In this document: positions 34,063 through 41,999 of the stretch, in pieces
Position numbering within the stretch: position 1 is the first letter of the stretch
Layout of the letters: every line of letters begins with the position of its first letter
Origin: Anaerolineales bacterium
GTDB lineage: Bacteria; Chloroflexota; Anaerolineae; Anaerolineales; Villigracilaceae
Direction of reading: 5' to 3'
Assembly: GCA_030680795.1 (NCBI GenBank)
Contig: JAUXUL010000025.1
Coordinates: 1 to 64,000, forward strand
DNA length: 64,000 bases
Program-made: the position numbers and the translations under genes
The notes under the pieces: generated by a model
Told to the model about the DNA's origin: nothing
Databases searched by the model: none
The model's input: the letters and a program-made list of their open reading frames with translations, nothing else

Positions 34063-34824
34063 TTATTTTATGGTGAAGTATCTAAAAAGAACAAACCCGC
34101 CTGCCGCGATCAAAACGAACGCCCAAATATAATTGGCATAATCTAAAAGCGCTGCGATTCCTAAAAAGCCCATCGCGCCCAGCGCAGCAGCAGGCCAGTA
34201 GGCCCAGCTCATCCTGGCTAGCACTGCGACAAGCAAAAACGTGAGCGCCAGCCCGATAAAGAAAAAGCCTGCTGTTTGAAATTCACCAAATTTTTCTGCG
34301 GCTATCGTTACGCCTGCAAGTGTGGATAAGACACCGCCGGGGATCAACGCCCACCAGCGCTCTGATATGTTCGTGAGGTACACCATAAAAAAGGCGAGCC
34401 CAATGCCGCCCAGGAAGACTGCGCCTGAATATTCTTCAAATCTTGAAGATGCGATCGCCACAAACGCAAGCGCGGTCAACACGCCGGCCGGGATCAGCGC
34501 CCACCACCTTTCAACCCGGCTGGTGAAATACACATACCAGAACGATAGCGCAATGCCGCCCAGAAAAACAGCACCGCCAATATCTTCAAGTGCAACGGGG
34601 AGCAAGATCAAAGTTCCGAGGGCAACCAGTGTGAAGCCGGGAATTGCGCTCCACCAATGTCCTCCGAAAAGCAGGGCCAGGAAGACCAACCCGGTTCCGA
34701 TGAATACACCGCCCCAAAATATTTCTGAAGCATTTTCCAAATAGCCCATTGCCTGCATGAGCGCAAGCCCGCCGCCCAGGATCAGCATGACGCCAAGTAC
34801 AATTCGTAGATCAATGCGTTTCAT
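34063..34824 (-). CDS. Hydrophobic repeat-containing membrane protein
   Basis: About 253 residues with eight hydrophobic segments arranged as internal repeats; ERWWALIPAGVLTALAFV and ERWWALIPGGVLSTLAGV are two nearly identical units, each followed by a GAVFLGGIGLAF-like segment. Third gene of the LiaF-like operon. ATG 34824 has AAAGG upstream; an ATG at 34839 overlaps the previous stop (TAATG) and is also possible. Likely related to DUF5668 membrane modules; function unknown. Confidence 0.7.
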   Translation of the reverse strand: MKRIDLRIVLGVMLILGGGLALMQAMGYLENASEIFWGGVFIGTGLVFLALLFGGHWWSAIPGFTLVALGTLILLPVALEDIGGAVFLGGIALSFWYVYFTSRVERWWALIPAGVLTALAFVAIASSRFEEYSGAVFLGGIGLAFFMVYLTNISERWWALIPGGVLSTLAGVTIAAEKFGEFQTAGFFFIGLALTFLLVAVLARMSWAYWPAAALGAMGFLGIAALLDYANYIWAFVLIAAGGFVLFRYFTIK

Positions 34825-34838
34825 TTCATTACCTTTCA

Positions 34839-35636
34839 TTACTTTATTATTATCGAAGCCGCACCTGCGTTAATGGTGATATCTGCGGCATTGGCGGCAG
34901 TGTCATAATCCGGCGATTGATAGTAACTTCCTTGATGCGGAAAACGAGCCTGATCAATATTCATGTCCGCCGCACCGAGCGAGGCGCGGATTCGAGCAGA
35001 AAGACCCTCGGGGATGGTCACTGTCAGGGAGGCCGCACCAAGATCGAGGTCCGCGTGGAAGCGCCCGCGGGCAGGTAGAGTCAAAGCCGCGTCGCTTGCG
35101 CCGGTCTGTAATTTAATATCCGTGATATTCATGTATTGCAGATCAATCATGGATTTATTTGCACCGAGACTTATTCTCAACGAGGTTGGGATGTTTTGAT
35201 TCAAAGCGACATCCCAATCCAGTTGAGTATTTGCTCCAAAGTATGAAAAATCCATGAAATCTTTTGCGGGTCGCATTTGAACCTCAAGCCTGCTTCCGTT
35301 TCGAGAGGCCTTGTGATCCAACCCGCCAGCGAAGGTGCCACGTACAAACTCATTTGCGCCTGCTCCGCCATGTAGTTTTAATGCCCCGGCGCCATGCTTG
35401 ATCACGAGGCTGGCTTCACTTGCAGATTGAAGGTCAATACTCACAGATTCAGATTCCACATTACGGCGAAAGAAAATCCCAATCAAAATCCATGCGCCAA
35501 AATAGATAAGGAGCAGGGGCCAAAAGAGATCCATAAGCGATTTGCCGGTTGGGAGGGTTATCCCGATGGCGTTGGCAAGCATCAAGCCGCCAAGCAGGAG
35601 CAGGACAATGCCCCAAACCAATTGATTACGGCGCAT
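34839..35636 (-). CDS. LiaF-like membrane protein with toastrack domain
   Basis: About 265 residues: an N-terminal DUF5668-type pair of membrane segments (VWGIVLLLLGGLMLANAIG, FWPLLLIYFGAWILIG) and a C-terminal beta-rich toastrack domain with repeating strand-turn units (SLRISLGANKSMIDLQY, LGAASLTVTIPEG). Such proteins act in cell-envelope stress sensing (LiaF/VraT-like). ATG 35636 is preferred because AAGGAG precedes it; the preceding stop is at the same spot (TAATATG). Confidence 0.75.
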   Translation of the reverse strand: MRRNQLVWGIVLLLLGGLMLANAIGITLPTGKSLMDLFWPLLLIYFGAWILIGIFFRRNVESESVSIDLQSASEASLVIKHGAGALKLHGGAGANEFVRGTFAGGLDHKASRNGSRLEVQMRPAKDFMDFSYFGANTQLDWDVALNQNIPTSLRISLGANKSMIDLQYMNITDIKLQTGASDAALTLPARGRFHADLDLGAASLTVTIPEGLSARIRASLGAADMNIDQARFPHQGSYYQSPDYDTAANAADITINAGAASIIIK

Positions 35637-35637
35637 A

Positions 35638-36168
35638 TTATTCTCCTTTGTTGCGGAAGGAACGATACAGCCCGATTCCAAGCAGCCACAAGCCAAGCAA
35701 AATCAAGAGGATGGCTGGACCGAAATTTCCGAGCAATGCCCATCCGCCAAAGAAGGACGAGAAGACCAGGAACAATACGGCGCTGATGACCATCAGGTTG
35801 AGTCCGCGTTTGATGTTGTGTGCGGTGTTATCGCCAAGCACCCCTGCCAGGACACTGCCTACTCCGACAAAGCCTGGGATGAGCGCCCACATATAGGACC
35901 ATGATCCGTAGTCGTTGGCGGATTCCTGATAGTAGAAAATGCCACCAAGCCCCGCGACAATTGCGGCGGGGACAGACAAGCCAGGTTGTCCAAGCACCAA
36001 ACCGACAATGAATATTCCGCCACCGATCAGAAACAAGTTGAAGGGAAATTCAGTGTACTTATTGAAAAGCGAGTGGAAGGCTGGAAGGGTTTTATCCAGA
36101 AGGAACCATGCGCCGAGCAAAATGAGGATGACGCCGAGGGCAAGTTGTGTACGGCCTTGTCTGTTCAT
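35638..36168 (-). CDS. DUF5668-type membrane protein
   Basis: About 176 residues, five hydrophobic segments; LALGVILILLGAWFLLDK and AILLILLGLWLLGIGLYR are typical LiaI/DUF5668 modules. First gene of a three-gene operon with tight junctions. AGGAG precedes ATG 36168, which excludes a longer N-terminal extension. Probably part of an envelope-stress module, though no two-component system is seen nearby. Confidence 0.75.
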   Translation of the reverse strand: MNRQGRTQLALGVILILLGAWFLLDKTLPAFHSLFNKYTEFPFNLFLIGGGIFIVGLVLGQPGLSVPAAIVAGLGGIFYYQESANDYGSWSYMWALIPGFVGVGSVLAGVLGDNTAHNIKRGLNLMVISAVLFLVFSSFFGGWALLGNFGPAILLILLGLWLLGIGLYRSFRNKGE

Positions 36169-36461
36169 ATTATATTCTCCTATATTTTGGGTTTCAGTAC
36201 CAGTATATGACTTTTTTTGAAAAGGAAAGTCCATAGGGATATACGCAGATAGATTAAGAAAGGTTTCTATTCTCCTCATGAAGATAGGAAAGGGAGGCAA
36301 ATATAATGTAAAACATATACCCAAATTCAGCGTATTCCCCACACTTGGGGATGAACCGACTTCAGTAGTAGAGACCCTTCGCTAACACTCAGGGTGACAT
36401 GGAAAAGCGAGGTTGAGCGAAAGTCATATTGAAGCATTAATTTCTTTCAAATATTCTTTTT

Positions 36462-37313
36462 TCATCGGCATAATTCTATTAGCGAGATCCATTCTCCCTC
36501 AGCCTGTGGATGCAGTGCTTCACCCAGTCCTCCACCTTCCACCAACGTTGCAACGGCCTTTTTTACAACCTCATTCCCCCAGCCAAATAATTTATTTACA
36601 TCGCGCAACTGCGCCGCACCGACCATGCTGAAATACAACCCCAGCAATTTCACCCGCGCCTGCGACTCAGTGATCTTACGTGCCTGCTCGGAAAGATTAG
36701 GATAATGCCGCATGACAATTTCATAAATGTGTGAATACTTCCATGCACCTGCCTGAGCTACACCGACGGGTAAAATTTTGAAGTCCATTTGTAACTGCTG
36801 CAACGCTTTATTGAATTCAGAATCTTTTGCATTGGATAATTTCGCCATCTTGCGTAAATCCAGGGTGTTCAAGGATCCATGATCGAGCAAAGTTTCGTAG
36901 ACTTGTTTCGAGGCCTGCGTTAATCGTCCCTCTCGATAGGCAATCAAATAATCCTCTTCAGGCGAGCCGTAATTTTCAGAGAGTGCGTAATAATAAGGCG
37001 CGATATCCAAAGAGATAAAGGTCGCCTTACCGCGTAATATTTTGCCGTAATACCAGACCTTTTTATCCAGCGCGTCATCCTTCCAACCCCACGTGATGTG
37101 ACCAGGGTCGTCGTGCTTATCGGCCACAGGACGATCCCCTGCAACAGCCGTCCACAACGAGGGCAGGTCAATGCCTTTGATCGGCCAAAAATAAATGAAT
37201 CCGCGTTTGTCAACGAAGGTCAAAGCCTGGGCTGAAGAAGAAAGCCTTTTAGTGGGAGGCAGGCGAAAGGTCCCTGCGCGAAGCGAATGTAATTTACTCA
37301 GGTCAATCAGCAT
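36462..37313 (-). CDS. AlkZ-related winged-helix protein
   Basis: A 283-residue protein resembling the AlkZ-related family: FIYFWPIKGIDLPSLWTAVA, WGWKDDALDKKVWYYGKIL and FISLDIAPYYYALSENYG are landmarks I associate with that family. Full AlkZ proteins are DNA glycosylases acting on interstrand crosslinks; this variant is shorter and I cannot see the QxQ catalytic motif, so glycosylase activity is not claimed. It is divergent from pgl. Confidence 0.5.
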   Translation of the reverse strand: MLIDLSKLHSLRAGTFRLPPTKRLSSSAQALTFVDKRGFIYFWPIKGIDLPSLWTAVAGDRPVADKHDDPGHITWGWKDDALDKKVWYYGKILRGKATFISLDIAPYYYALSENYGSPEEDYLIAYREGRLTQASKQVYETLLDHGSLNTLDLRKMAKLSNAKDSEFNKALQQLQMDFKILPVGVAQAGAWKYSHIYEIVMRHYPNLSEQARKITESQARVKLLGLYFSMVGAAQLRDVNKLFGWGNEVVKKAVATLVEGGGLGEALHPQAEGEWISLIELCR

Positions 37314-37319
37314 GATCGA

Positions 37320-37343
37320 ATTTTAGTCCACATGGGTTACAAT
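37320..37343. promoter_or_regulatory. Back-to-back -10 boxes for the AlkZ-related gene and pgl
   Basis: ATTTTA (37320-37325) is a TAAAAT -10 box on the minus strand six bases from its ATG, and TACAAT (37338-37343) lies eight bases before pgl. The 38-base divergent gap must hold both promoters, so both transcripts would be leaderless or nearly so. Confidence 0.45.
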
Positions 37344-37351
37344 CGCAAATC

Positions 37352-38101
37352 ATGAAATCAAAACCATCGGTTCAAACATTTATCAATATTGACGAGTTAA
37401 GTGATTCTGCAAAACGATCCTTCATTGAAATTGCAAACGAAGCCATAAAAGCACGCGGACGTTTTCTGACAGTGCTATCAGGCGGGTTCACCCCGATAAA
37501 ACTATATGAAAAACTCGCGCAAGAAAAACCCGCCCTGAGCAATGTCGAAGGGTTGGATTGGACATGTGTCCATTTTTTCTGGGGTGACGAGCGCTGTGTG
37601 TCGGTGGATGACAGTGGAAATAATTACGGTATGGCAAAAAAAATTTTGTTCGACCAGATCGCTATTCCCGACAGCAACATCCACCGCATCTTATCTGAAC
37701 TCGAACCTGCTGAGGCCGCGAAAGACTATGCCGACACTTTGAAGGGATTCTCCGAACCGCCGCTCGAATGGCCGCGTTTTGACCTAGTACTGCTCGGCAT
37801 GGGCGAGGATGGACACACCGCAGCCCTCTTCCCAGGTTCTCCCGTTGATGTGCATACGCCCACGCTGGCAGTGACAGCCATTTATCAAGACCGACCCGCC
37901 AACCGCGTCACCCTGACACCGATAGTGTTCAATCAGGCGCGGGAAATCTGGTTTCTGGTAACTGGCAATGGCAAGGCAACGATGTTACACAAGGTTTTGA
38001 AAGGCGAACACAAACCCGATGTGTACCCCGCGCAGAGAATCCAGCCCGTGAATGGAAATCTGGTTTGGATGATTGATGAAGCGGCAGGGAGACTTTTGTA
38101 A
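37352..38101 (+). CDS. pgl: 6-phosphogluconolactonase
   Basis: A 249-residue lactonase of the oxidative pentose phosphate pathway. TVLSGGFTPIKLYEKLA, VHFFWGDERCV, and the active-site loop LVLLGMGEDGHTAALFPGS are intact. Bases 37533-37552 (a ccctgagc...gtcgaaggg repeat) encode the PALSNVEG segment, an extra stretch before the DERCV strand. First gene of pgl-gnd-zwf-unknown. Confidence 0.92.
   Translation: MKSKPSVQTFINIDELSDSAKRSFIEIANEAIKARGRFLTVLSGGFTPIKLYEKLAQEKPALSNVEGLDWTCVHFFWGDERCVSVDDSGNNYGMAKKILFDQIAIPDSNIHRILSELEPAEAAKDYADTLKGFSEPPLEWPRFDLVLLGMGEDGHTAALFPGSPVDVHTPTLAVTAIYQDRPANRVTLTPIVFNQAREIWFLVTGNGKATMLHKVLKGEHKPDVYPAQRIQPVNGNLVWMIDEAAGRLL
37533..37552. repeat. In-frame ccctgagc...tgtcgaaggg repeat in pgl
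   Basis: The 20 bases match the dispersed core ctgagc-ttgtcgaagg seen inverted at 5159-5185 and are translated without breaking the frame. Confidence 0.5.
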
Positions 38102-38115
38102 TTAATTTCGTAATT

Positions 38116-38150
38116 GCGTGGAGGGTGCTCTTCCCGACGAAGCAATGACG
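38116..38150. repeat. Partial CGTCATTGCGAG-family repeat between pgl and gnd
   Basis: ggagggtgctcttcccgacgaagcaatgacgg matches the interior and one end of the palindromic repeat seen whole at 50165 and 51880. Confidence 0.65.
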
Positions 38151-38174
38151 GACTAAAAAAGGAGTTTTATAAAC

Positions 38175-39086
38175 ATGGAACTGGCAATGATCGGTTTGGG
38201 AAAAATGGGATTGAACATGGCTACCCGCCTGGTGCGTGGCGGCCATCGCGTAGTTGGTTATGCGCGCACAAAAGAGACGGTTGAATCCGCCATCCATAAC
38301 GGTGCAGAAGGCGCGCATTCTTTAGAGGAAGCAGTTGGGAAACTCACTTCATTTCCTAAGATTGTTTGGGTGATGGTTCCTTCCGGCAAAACCACCACGG
38401 AGACTATCGAAAAAGTCGCTTCATTGATAGACAAAGGCGGCGTCATCATTGACGGCGGCAACTCAAACTATAAAGATACAATCAGCCATGCAGCCATGCT
38501 CGAAGCCAAAGGCATAGACTTTGTGGATTGCGGAACCAGCGGCGGTATTTGGGGGCTGGCCGAAGGTTACAGCCTGATGATCGGCGGCAAGGTTGAAGTG
38601 ACCGAAAAACTGCGCCCCATCTTTGAAACACTCGCACCCGCCAAAGATTTGGGCTGGGGACGGGTCGGGCCGCATGGCGCAGGTCATTATGTTAAGATGG
38701 TCCACAATGGAATCGAGTATGGTTTGATGCAGGCTTTTGCTGAAGGCTTCGGCATCTTGAAAGCCAAAAAAGAATTTGGGCTCGACCTCGCACAGGTCTC
38801 GCATATCTGGCAGCACGGAAGCGTTGTCCGCTCGTGGCTATTGGATCTGGCCGCGAATGCACTGGATGAGGACGCCGAATTGACGGACATCAAGCCCTGG
38901 GTTGCAGATTCTGGTGAAGGCCGCTGGACGGTCTTTGAATCGATTGACCTGGATGTACCCGCGCCCGTCATCACTCTCGCGCTTCAAATGCGCTTCGCCA
39001 GCCGCGACGAAGTGAATTATCCCGCCCGCATGTTGGCAGCCTTGCGCAATCAATTCGGCGGGCACGCCATCAAGAAAGCAGAGTAG
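38175..39086 (+). CDS. gnd: 6-phosphogluconate dehydrogenase, decarboxylating (short form)
   Basis: A 303-residue short-type 6-phosphogluconate dehydrogenase. The Rossmann GLGKMGLNMATRLVRGGHRV, IIDGGNSNYKDT, DCGTSGGIWGLAEGYSLMIGG and HYVKMVHNGIEYGLMQ carry the coenzyme and substrate sites including the catalytic Lys. Short forms often use NAD. It oxidises 6-phosphogluconate to ribulose 5-phosphate and CO2. AAAGGAG precedes the ATG. Confidence 0.92.
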   Translation: MELAMIGLGKMGLNMATRLVRGGHRVVGYARTKETVESAIHNGAEGAHSLEEAVGKLTSFPKIVWVMVPSGKTTTETIEKVASLIDKGGVIIDGGNSNYKDTISHAAMLEAKGIDFVDCGTSGGIWGLAEGYSLMIGGKVEVTEKLRPIFETLAPAKDLGWGRVGPHGAGHYVKMVHNGIEYGLMQAFAEGFGILKAKKEFGLDLAQVSHIWQHGSVVRSWLLDLAANALDEDAELTDIKPWVADSGEGRWTVFESIDLDVPAPVITLALQMRFASRDEVNYPARMLAALRNQFGGHAIKKAE

Positions 39087-39093
39087 AAAGGGA

Positions 39094-39156
39094 CAATGGA
39101 CGATAGACCGCAGAACGTTTATTACCGTCCATCGTCTACCGTCCACGGTCATTCAA
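39094..39156. repeat. ccgtccatcgtctaccgtcc repeat between gnd and zwf
   Basis: gacaatggacgatagaccgcag and its inverse ccgtccatcgtctaccgtcc form an imperfect hairpin. The same repeat is in frame in FDH-1 (11117-11175) and NuoEF-2 (46424-46508). Confidence 0.75.
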
Positions 39157-39157
39157 T

Positions 39158-40636
39158 ATGAACAACCTACCAAACAACGGTTTATTAACGACCATCGTCA
39201 TTTTTGGCGCATCAGGCGACCTGACCCAGCGCAAGTTGATCCCTTCGCTGTTTAATTTATTCCGCAAACGGCGCACACCGAAAAAATTCCAGATCGTAGG
39301 CTTCGGCGGTACTGCGTTTACCGATGAACAGTTCCGCGAACATTTACATAAAGGTGTACAGGAACACGCAGGCTTTTCCTTTACTGACGAAGAATGGAAT
39401 ATCTTTGCTCCCAATCTGTATTACCTCGCTGGTAAATATACACAGGCAAATGATTTCAAGAAACTCGCTGAGCATCTGACAAAATTGGAAAATGGCGAAG
39501 CCAACCGCCTGTTTTACATGGCCCTTCCGCCGACACTCTTTCCAAGCATTATTACCAACCTCAATGCATCCGGTCAATTGCACGAAAATGGAGCGTGGCG
39601 GCGCGTGATCCTTGAAAAGCCATTTGGCACAGACCTGGCTTCAGCAGTCACCTTGAACACGCAAGTCCATAAGGCGCTCAATGAAAACCAGATCTATCGC
39701 ATTGACCATTATCTCGGCAAGGAAACCGTCCAGAACATTTTGTTCACGCGCTTTGCCAACACCATCTTTGAGCCGATCTGGAATCGCACCTATATTGACC
39801 ATGTTCAGATCACAGTGGCAGAAAAAGTCGGGCTGGAACATCGCGCTGGTTTCTATGACAGCGTCGGCGTGCTGCGCGATATGTTCCAAAACCATCTCTT
39901 GCAATTGACCACCCTCGTGGCTATGGAACCGCCCGCCTCTTTTAGCGCAAGTGACTTGCGCAATGAAAAAGTAAAAGTCCTCAGCGCAATCCAGCCGATG
40001 ACGCCCGAGCAGGTAGCGGCGAATTCAGTGCGCGCTCAGTACAAAGGCTATCGCAGCGAGGAACAGATCAACCCTAATTCCACCACGCCGACCTATGCGG
40101 CGCTGCGTCTCTTCATCAATAACTGGCGCTGGAAAGGCGTGCCATTCTATTTACGTTCAGGTAAAAATCTTGCCGAAAAATTATCACAGATCATCATTCA
40201 ATTCAAGGAACCGCCGCTGGCCATGTTCCCCATGCAAACGATGAAGCCGAACATACTCGTGCTTTACCTGCAGCCCGATGAGGGCTTGCATGTCCGCTTT
40301 GAGGTGAAGGCGCCGGATACCGTTGCGGAAACCCGCTCCGTAGACATGGAATTTCGTTACTCTGAAGCCTTCGGCGAAACGGCCATCCCTGAATCGTATG
40401 AAAGACTCCTGCTCGATGCCCTGCAAGGTGACGCTGCGCTCTTCACCCGCGCAGACGAAGTGGAAGCGGCATGGTCATTGATTGACCCCATCTTGCAGAC
40501 GTGGGAAACGCATCAGACTCCGCCTTTGGCTGTTTACAAGCCAGGCAGATGGGGACCCACTGAGGCATACGATATGCTCGCCCGCGACGGGCGCCGCTGG
40601 CTGAACGAAGAAGCCAGTATGCTGTTGGAAAACTAA
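39158..40636 (+). CDS. zwf: Glucose-6-phosphate 1-dehydrogenase
   Basis: A 492-residue enzyme: coenzyme motif GASGDLTQRKLIPSLF, active site RIDHYLGKETVQN (about 181-193, catalytic His next to the substrate), and FYLRSGKNLAEK. First step of the oxidative pentose phosphate pathway, making NAD(P)H. Fits between gnd and a four-base-adjacent unknown gene. Confidence 0.94.
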   Translation: MNNLPNNGLLTTIVIFGASGDLTQRKLIPSLFNLFRKRRTPKKFQIVGFGGTAFTDEQFREHLHKGVQEHAGFSFTDEEWNIFAPNLYYLAGKYTQANDFKKLAEHLTKLENGEANRLFYMALPPTLFPSIITNLNASGQLHENGAWRRVILEKPFGTDLASAVTLNTQVHKALNENQIYRIDHYLGKETVQNILFTRFANTIFEPIWNRTYIDHVQITVAEKVGLEHRAGFYDSVGVLRDMFQNHLLQLTTLVAMEPPASFSASDLRNEKVKVLSAIQPMTPEQVAANSVRAQYKGYRSEEQINPNSTTPTYAALRLFINNWRWKGVPFYLRSGKNLAEKLSQIIIQFKEPPLAMFPMQTMKPNILVLYLQPDEGLHVRFEVKAPDTVAETRSVDMEFRYSEAFGETAIPESYERLLLDALQGDAALFTRADEVEAAWSLIDPILQTWETHQTPPLAVYKPGRWGPTEAYDMLARDGRRWLNEEASMLLEN

Positions 40637-41284
40637 ATGAAACCGCTTAATCAATTCCTATCCCTGCTTCCAAAAAAGGTTCAACAAAAAATTGCGAGGA
40701 TCAAATCGCCTTTCGATGCGCAGGAGTATTTGTACTCCATGCCGTACAATGCAGAGGCACGAGACCGCTCGCCCTTGAACGTAATGCTGGACCAGCAATG
40801 TCACTGTCTCGACGGTGGATTCCTGGCCGCGCTTTTGCTCTGGAAGATTGGTTTCACGCCTCTTGTCCTGGACCTCCTGCCTGCTCCTGAATCAGATGAT
40901 GACCATGTCCTCGCGTTGTATCAGGTTGAGGGACGCTGGGGTGCGACAGCTAAATCCAATTTTGTGCAGCTCGGATTCCGCGAACCTGCCTATCGTGATC
41001 TGCGCGAACTGGCGATGAGTTACTTTGAGCATTACATGAACACACACAGGCAAAAAACACTGCGCAGATTCACCCGTCCGATGAATTTATCCAAACTTGA
41101 CCCCTCCTGGATGTGGGATGAAGCCAGCGCACACCGATTGTATACAAAATTCTACACGCGCAAATCCATCCCACTCATATCAAAATCAACCGAGAAAAAA
41201 CTCAACCTCGTACGACCTGACATTTTTAATGCCGAAACCCTCGGTACGGACATGAACTGGGTGTATGGCAATCGTGAAAAGTAA
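40637..41284 (+). CDS. Unknown protein with transglutaminase-like features
   Basis: A 215-residue protein beginning at the base after the zwf stop, hence translationally linked. DQQCHCLDGGFLAALLLW (candidate nucleophilic Cys), GFTPLVLDLLPAPE and DDDHVLALYQVEGRWG (candidate His) are arranged Cys-then-His as in the transglutaminase/protease fold. I do not recognise a characterised family and assign no activity. Its position suggests it belongs with the pentose phosphate enzymes. Confidence 0.7.
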   Translation: MKPLNQFLSLLPKKVQQKIARIKSPFDAQEYLYSMPYNAEARDRSPLNVMLDQQCHCLDGGFLAALLLWKIGFTPLVLDLLPAPESDDDHVLALYQVEGRWGATAKSNFVQLGFREPAYRDLRELAMSYFEHYMNTHRQKTLRRFTRPMNLSKLDPSWMWDEASAHRLYTKFYTRKSIPLISKSTEKKLNLVRPDIFNAETLGTDMNWVYGNREK

Positions 41285-41323
41285 ACGTAAAGAAGTAATA
41301 AAGAAACCGAATTACCCTCCAGA

Positions 41324-41959
41324 CTACATTGGCACGATCATTTCCCTGGTTTCGATAATTTCCACCTGTAATTTCCCAGCAGAAAGCTCGCGCAAATCAT
41401 TTTGAATTGTATCGAATGTATCCACGCGGAGTTGCATCGTCAGTGTAATATCCCCCGCAAAATCTTCGCCGAGAACTTCCCCGCGCTGGCGAGCCACGTG
41501 CAAACACACACGTTCCAGCAAGTGATACGGAATCACAAGCCTGACCACATGCACTGGGATTCTCATCCCCCGCCCAACGGCATTCACAACCAACTGAGCC
41601 GACTCGGTATAGGCCTTCACCAATCCGCCTGTGCCGAGCAAAGTCCCGCCGAAATAGCGCGTAATCACCAGCGCCGCATCGCCGAGTCCACTACCGCGCA
41701 GGACGGCTAATGCAGGCTTGCCCGAAGTCCCAGAGGGTTCGCCATCATCGGAAAAATATTCTGTCACTGTATTCCCGCCGCCGATAATATACACAGGCAC
41801 ATTATGCGTTGCATCTCCAAATTCTTTTTTTACACGCGCAATGAATGCGCGCGCTTCGTCTATGGATAAAGCAGGCGCAAGCGTGGCAATAAAGCGTGAA
41901 TTGACCACAATATGATCAAGGCGAATTTCTTTTAGAGGAACAAAATAAGTTTTTACCAT
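41324..41959 (-). CDS. YigZ/IMPACT-family protein
   Basis: A 211-residue protein with the UPF0029/IMPACT N-terminal domain (YFSDDGEPSGTSGKPALAVL, VITRYFGGTLLGTGGLVKAY) and a C-terminal DUF1949 domain. YigZ is conserved; its biochemical function is unclear, with links to translation control. Gene is complete and ends about 40 bases from the convergent unknown gene. Confidence 0.88.
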   Translation of the reverse strand: MVKTYFVPLKEIRLDHIVVNSRFIATLAPALSIDEARAFIARVKKEFGDATHNVPVYIIGGGNTVTEYFSDDGEPSGTSGKPALAVLRGSGLGDAALVITRYFGGTLLGTGGLVKAYTESAQLVVNAVGRGMRIPVHVVRLVIPYHLLERVCLHVARQRGEVLGEDFAGDITLTMQLRVDTFDTIQNDLRELSAGKLQVEIIETREMIVPM

Positions 41960-41968
41960 AATATGAAT

Positions 41969-41994
41969 GCAGGTCGGATTGAAATCCGACCTGC
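41969..41994. repeat. 12-bp palindrome GCAGGTCGGATT / AATCCGACCTGC
   Basis: Perfect 12-base arms with a two-base centre, just after the FDH-2 catalytic gene and before the YigZ gene. It may act as terminator or be a dispersed palindrome; no T run follows. Confidence 0.6.
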
Positions 41995-41999
41995 AAATA

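Noticed and set aside
35637..35696. Longer N-terminus of the LiaF-like protein
   Set aside because: It overlaps the previous gene; AAGGAG at the ATG 35636 decides the start.
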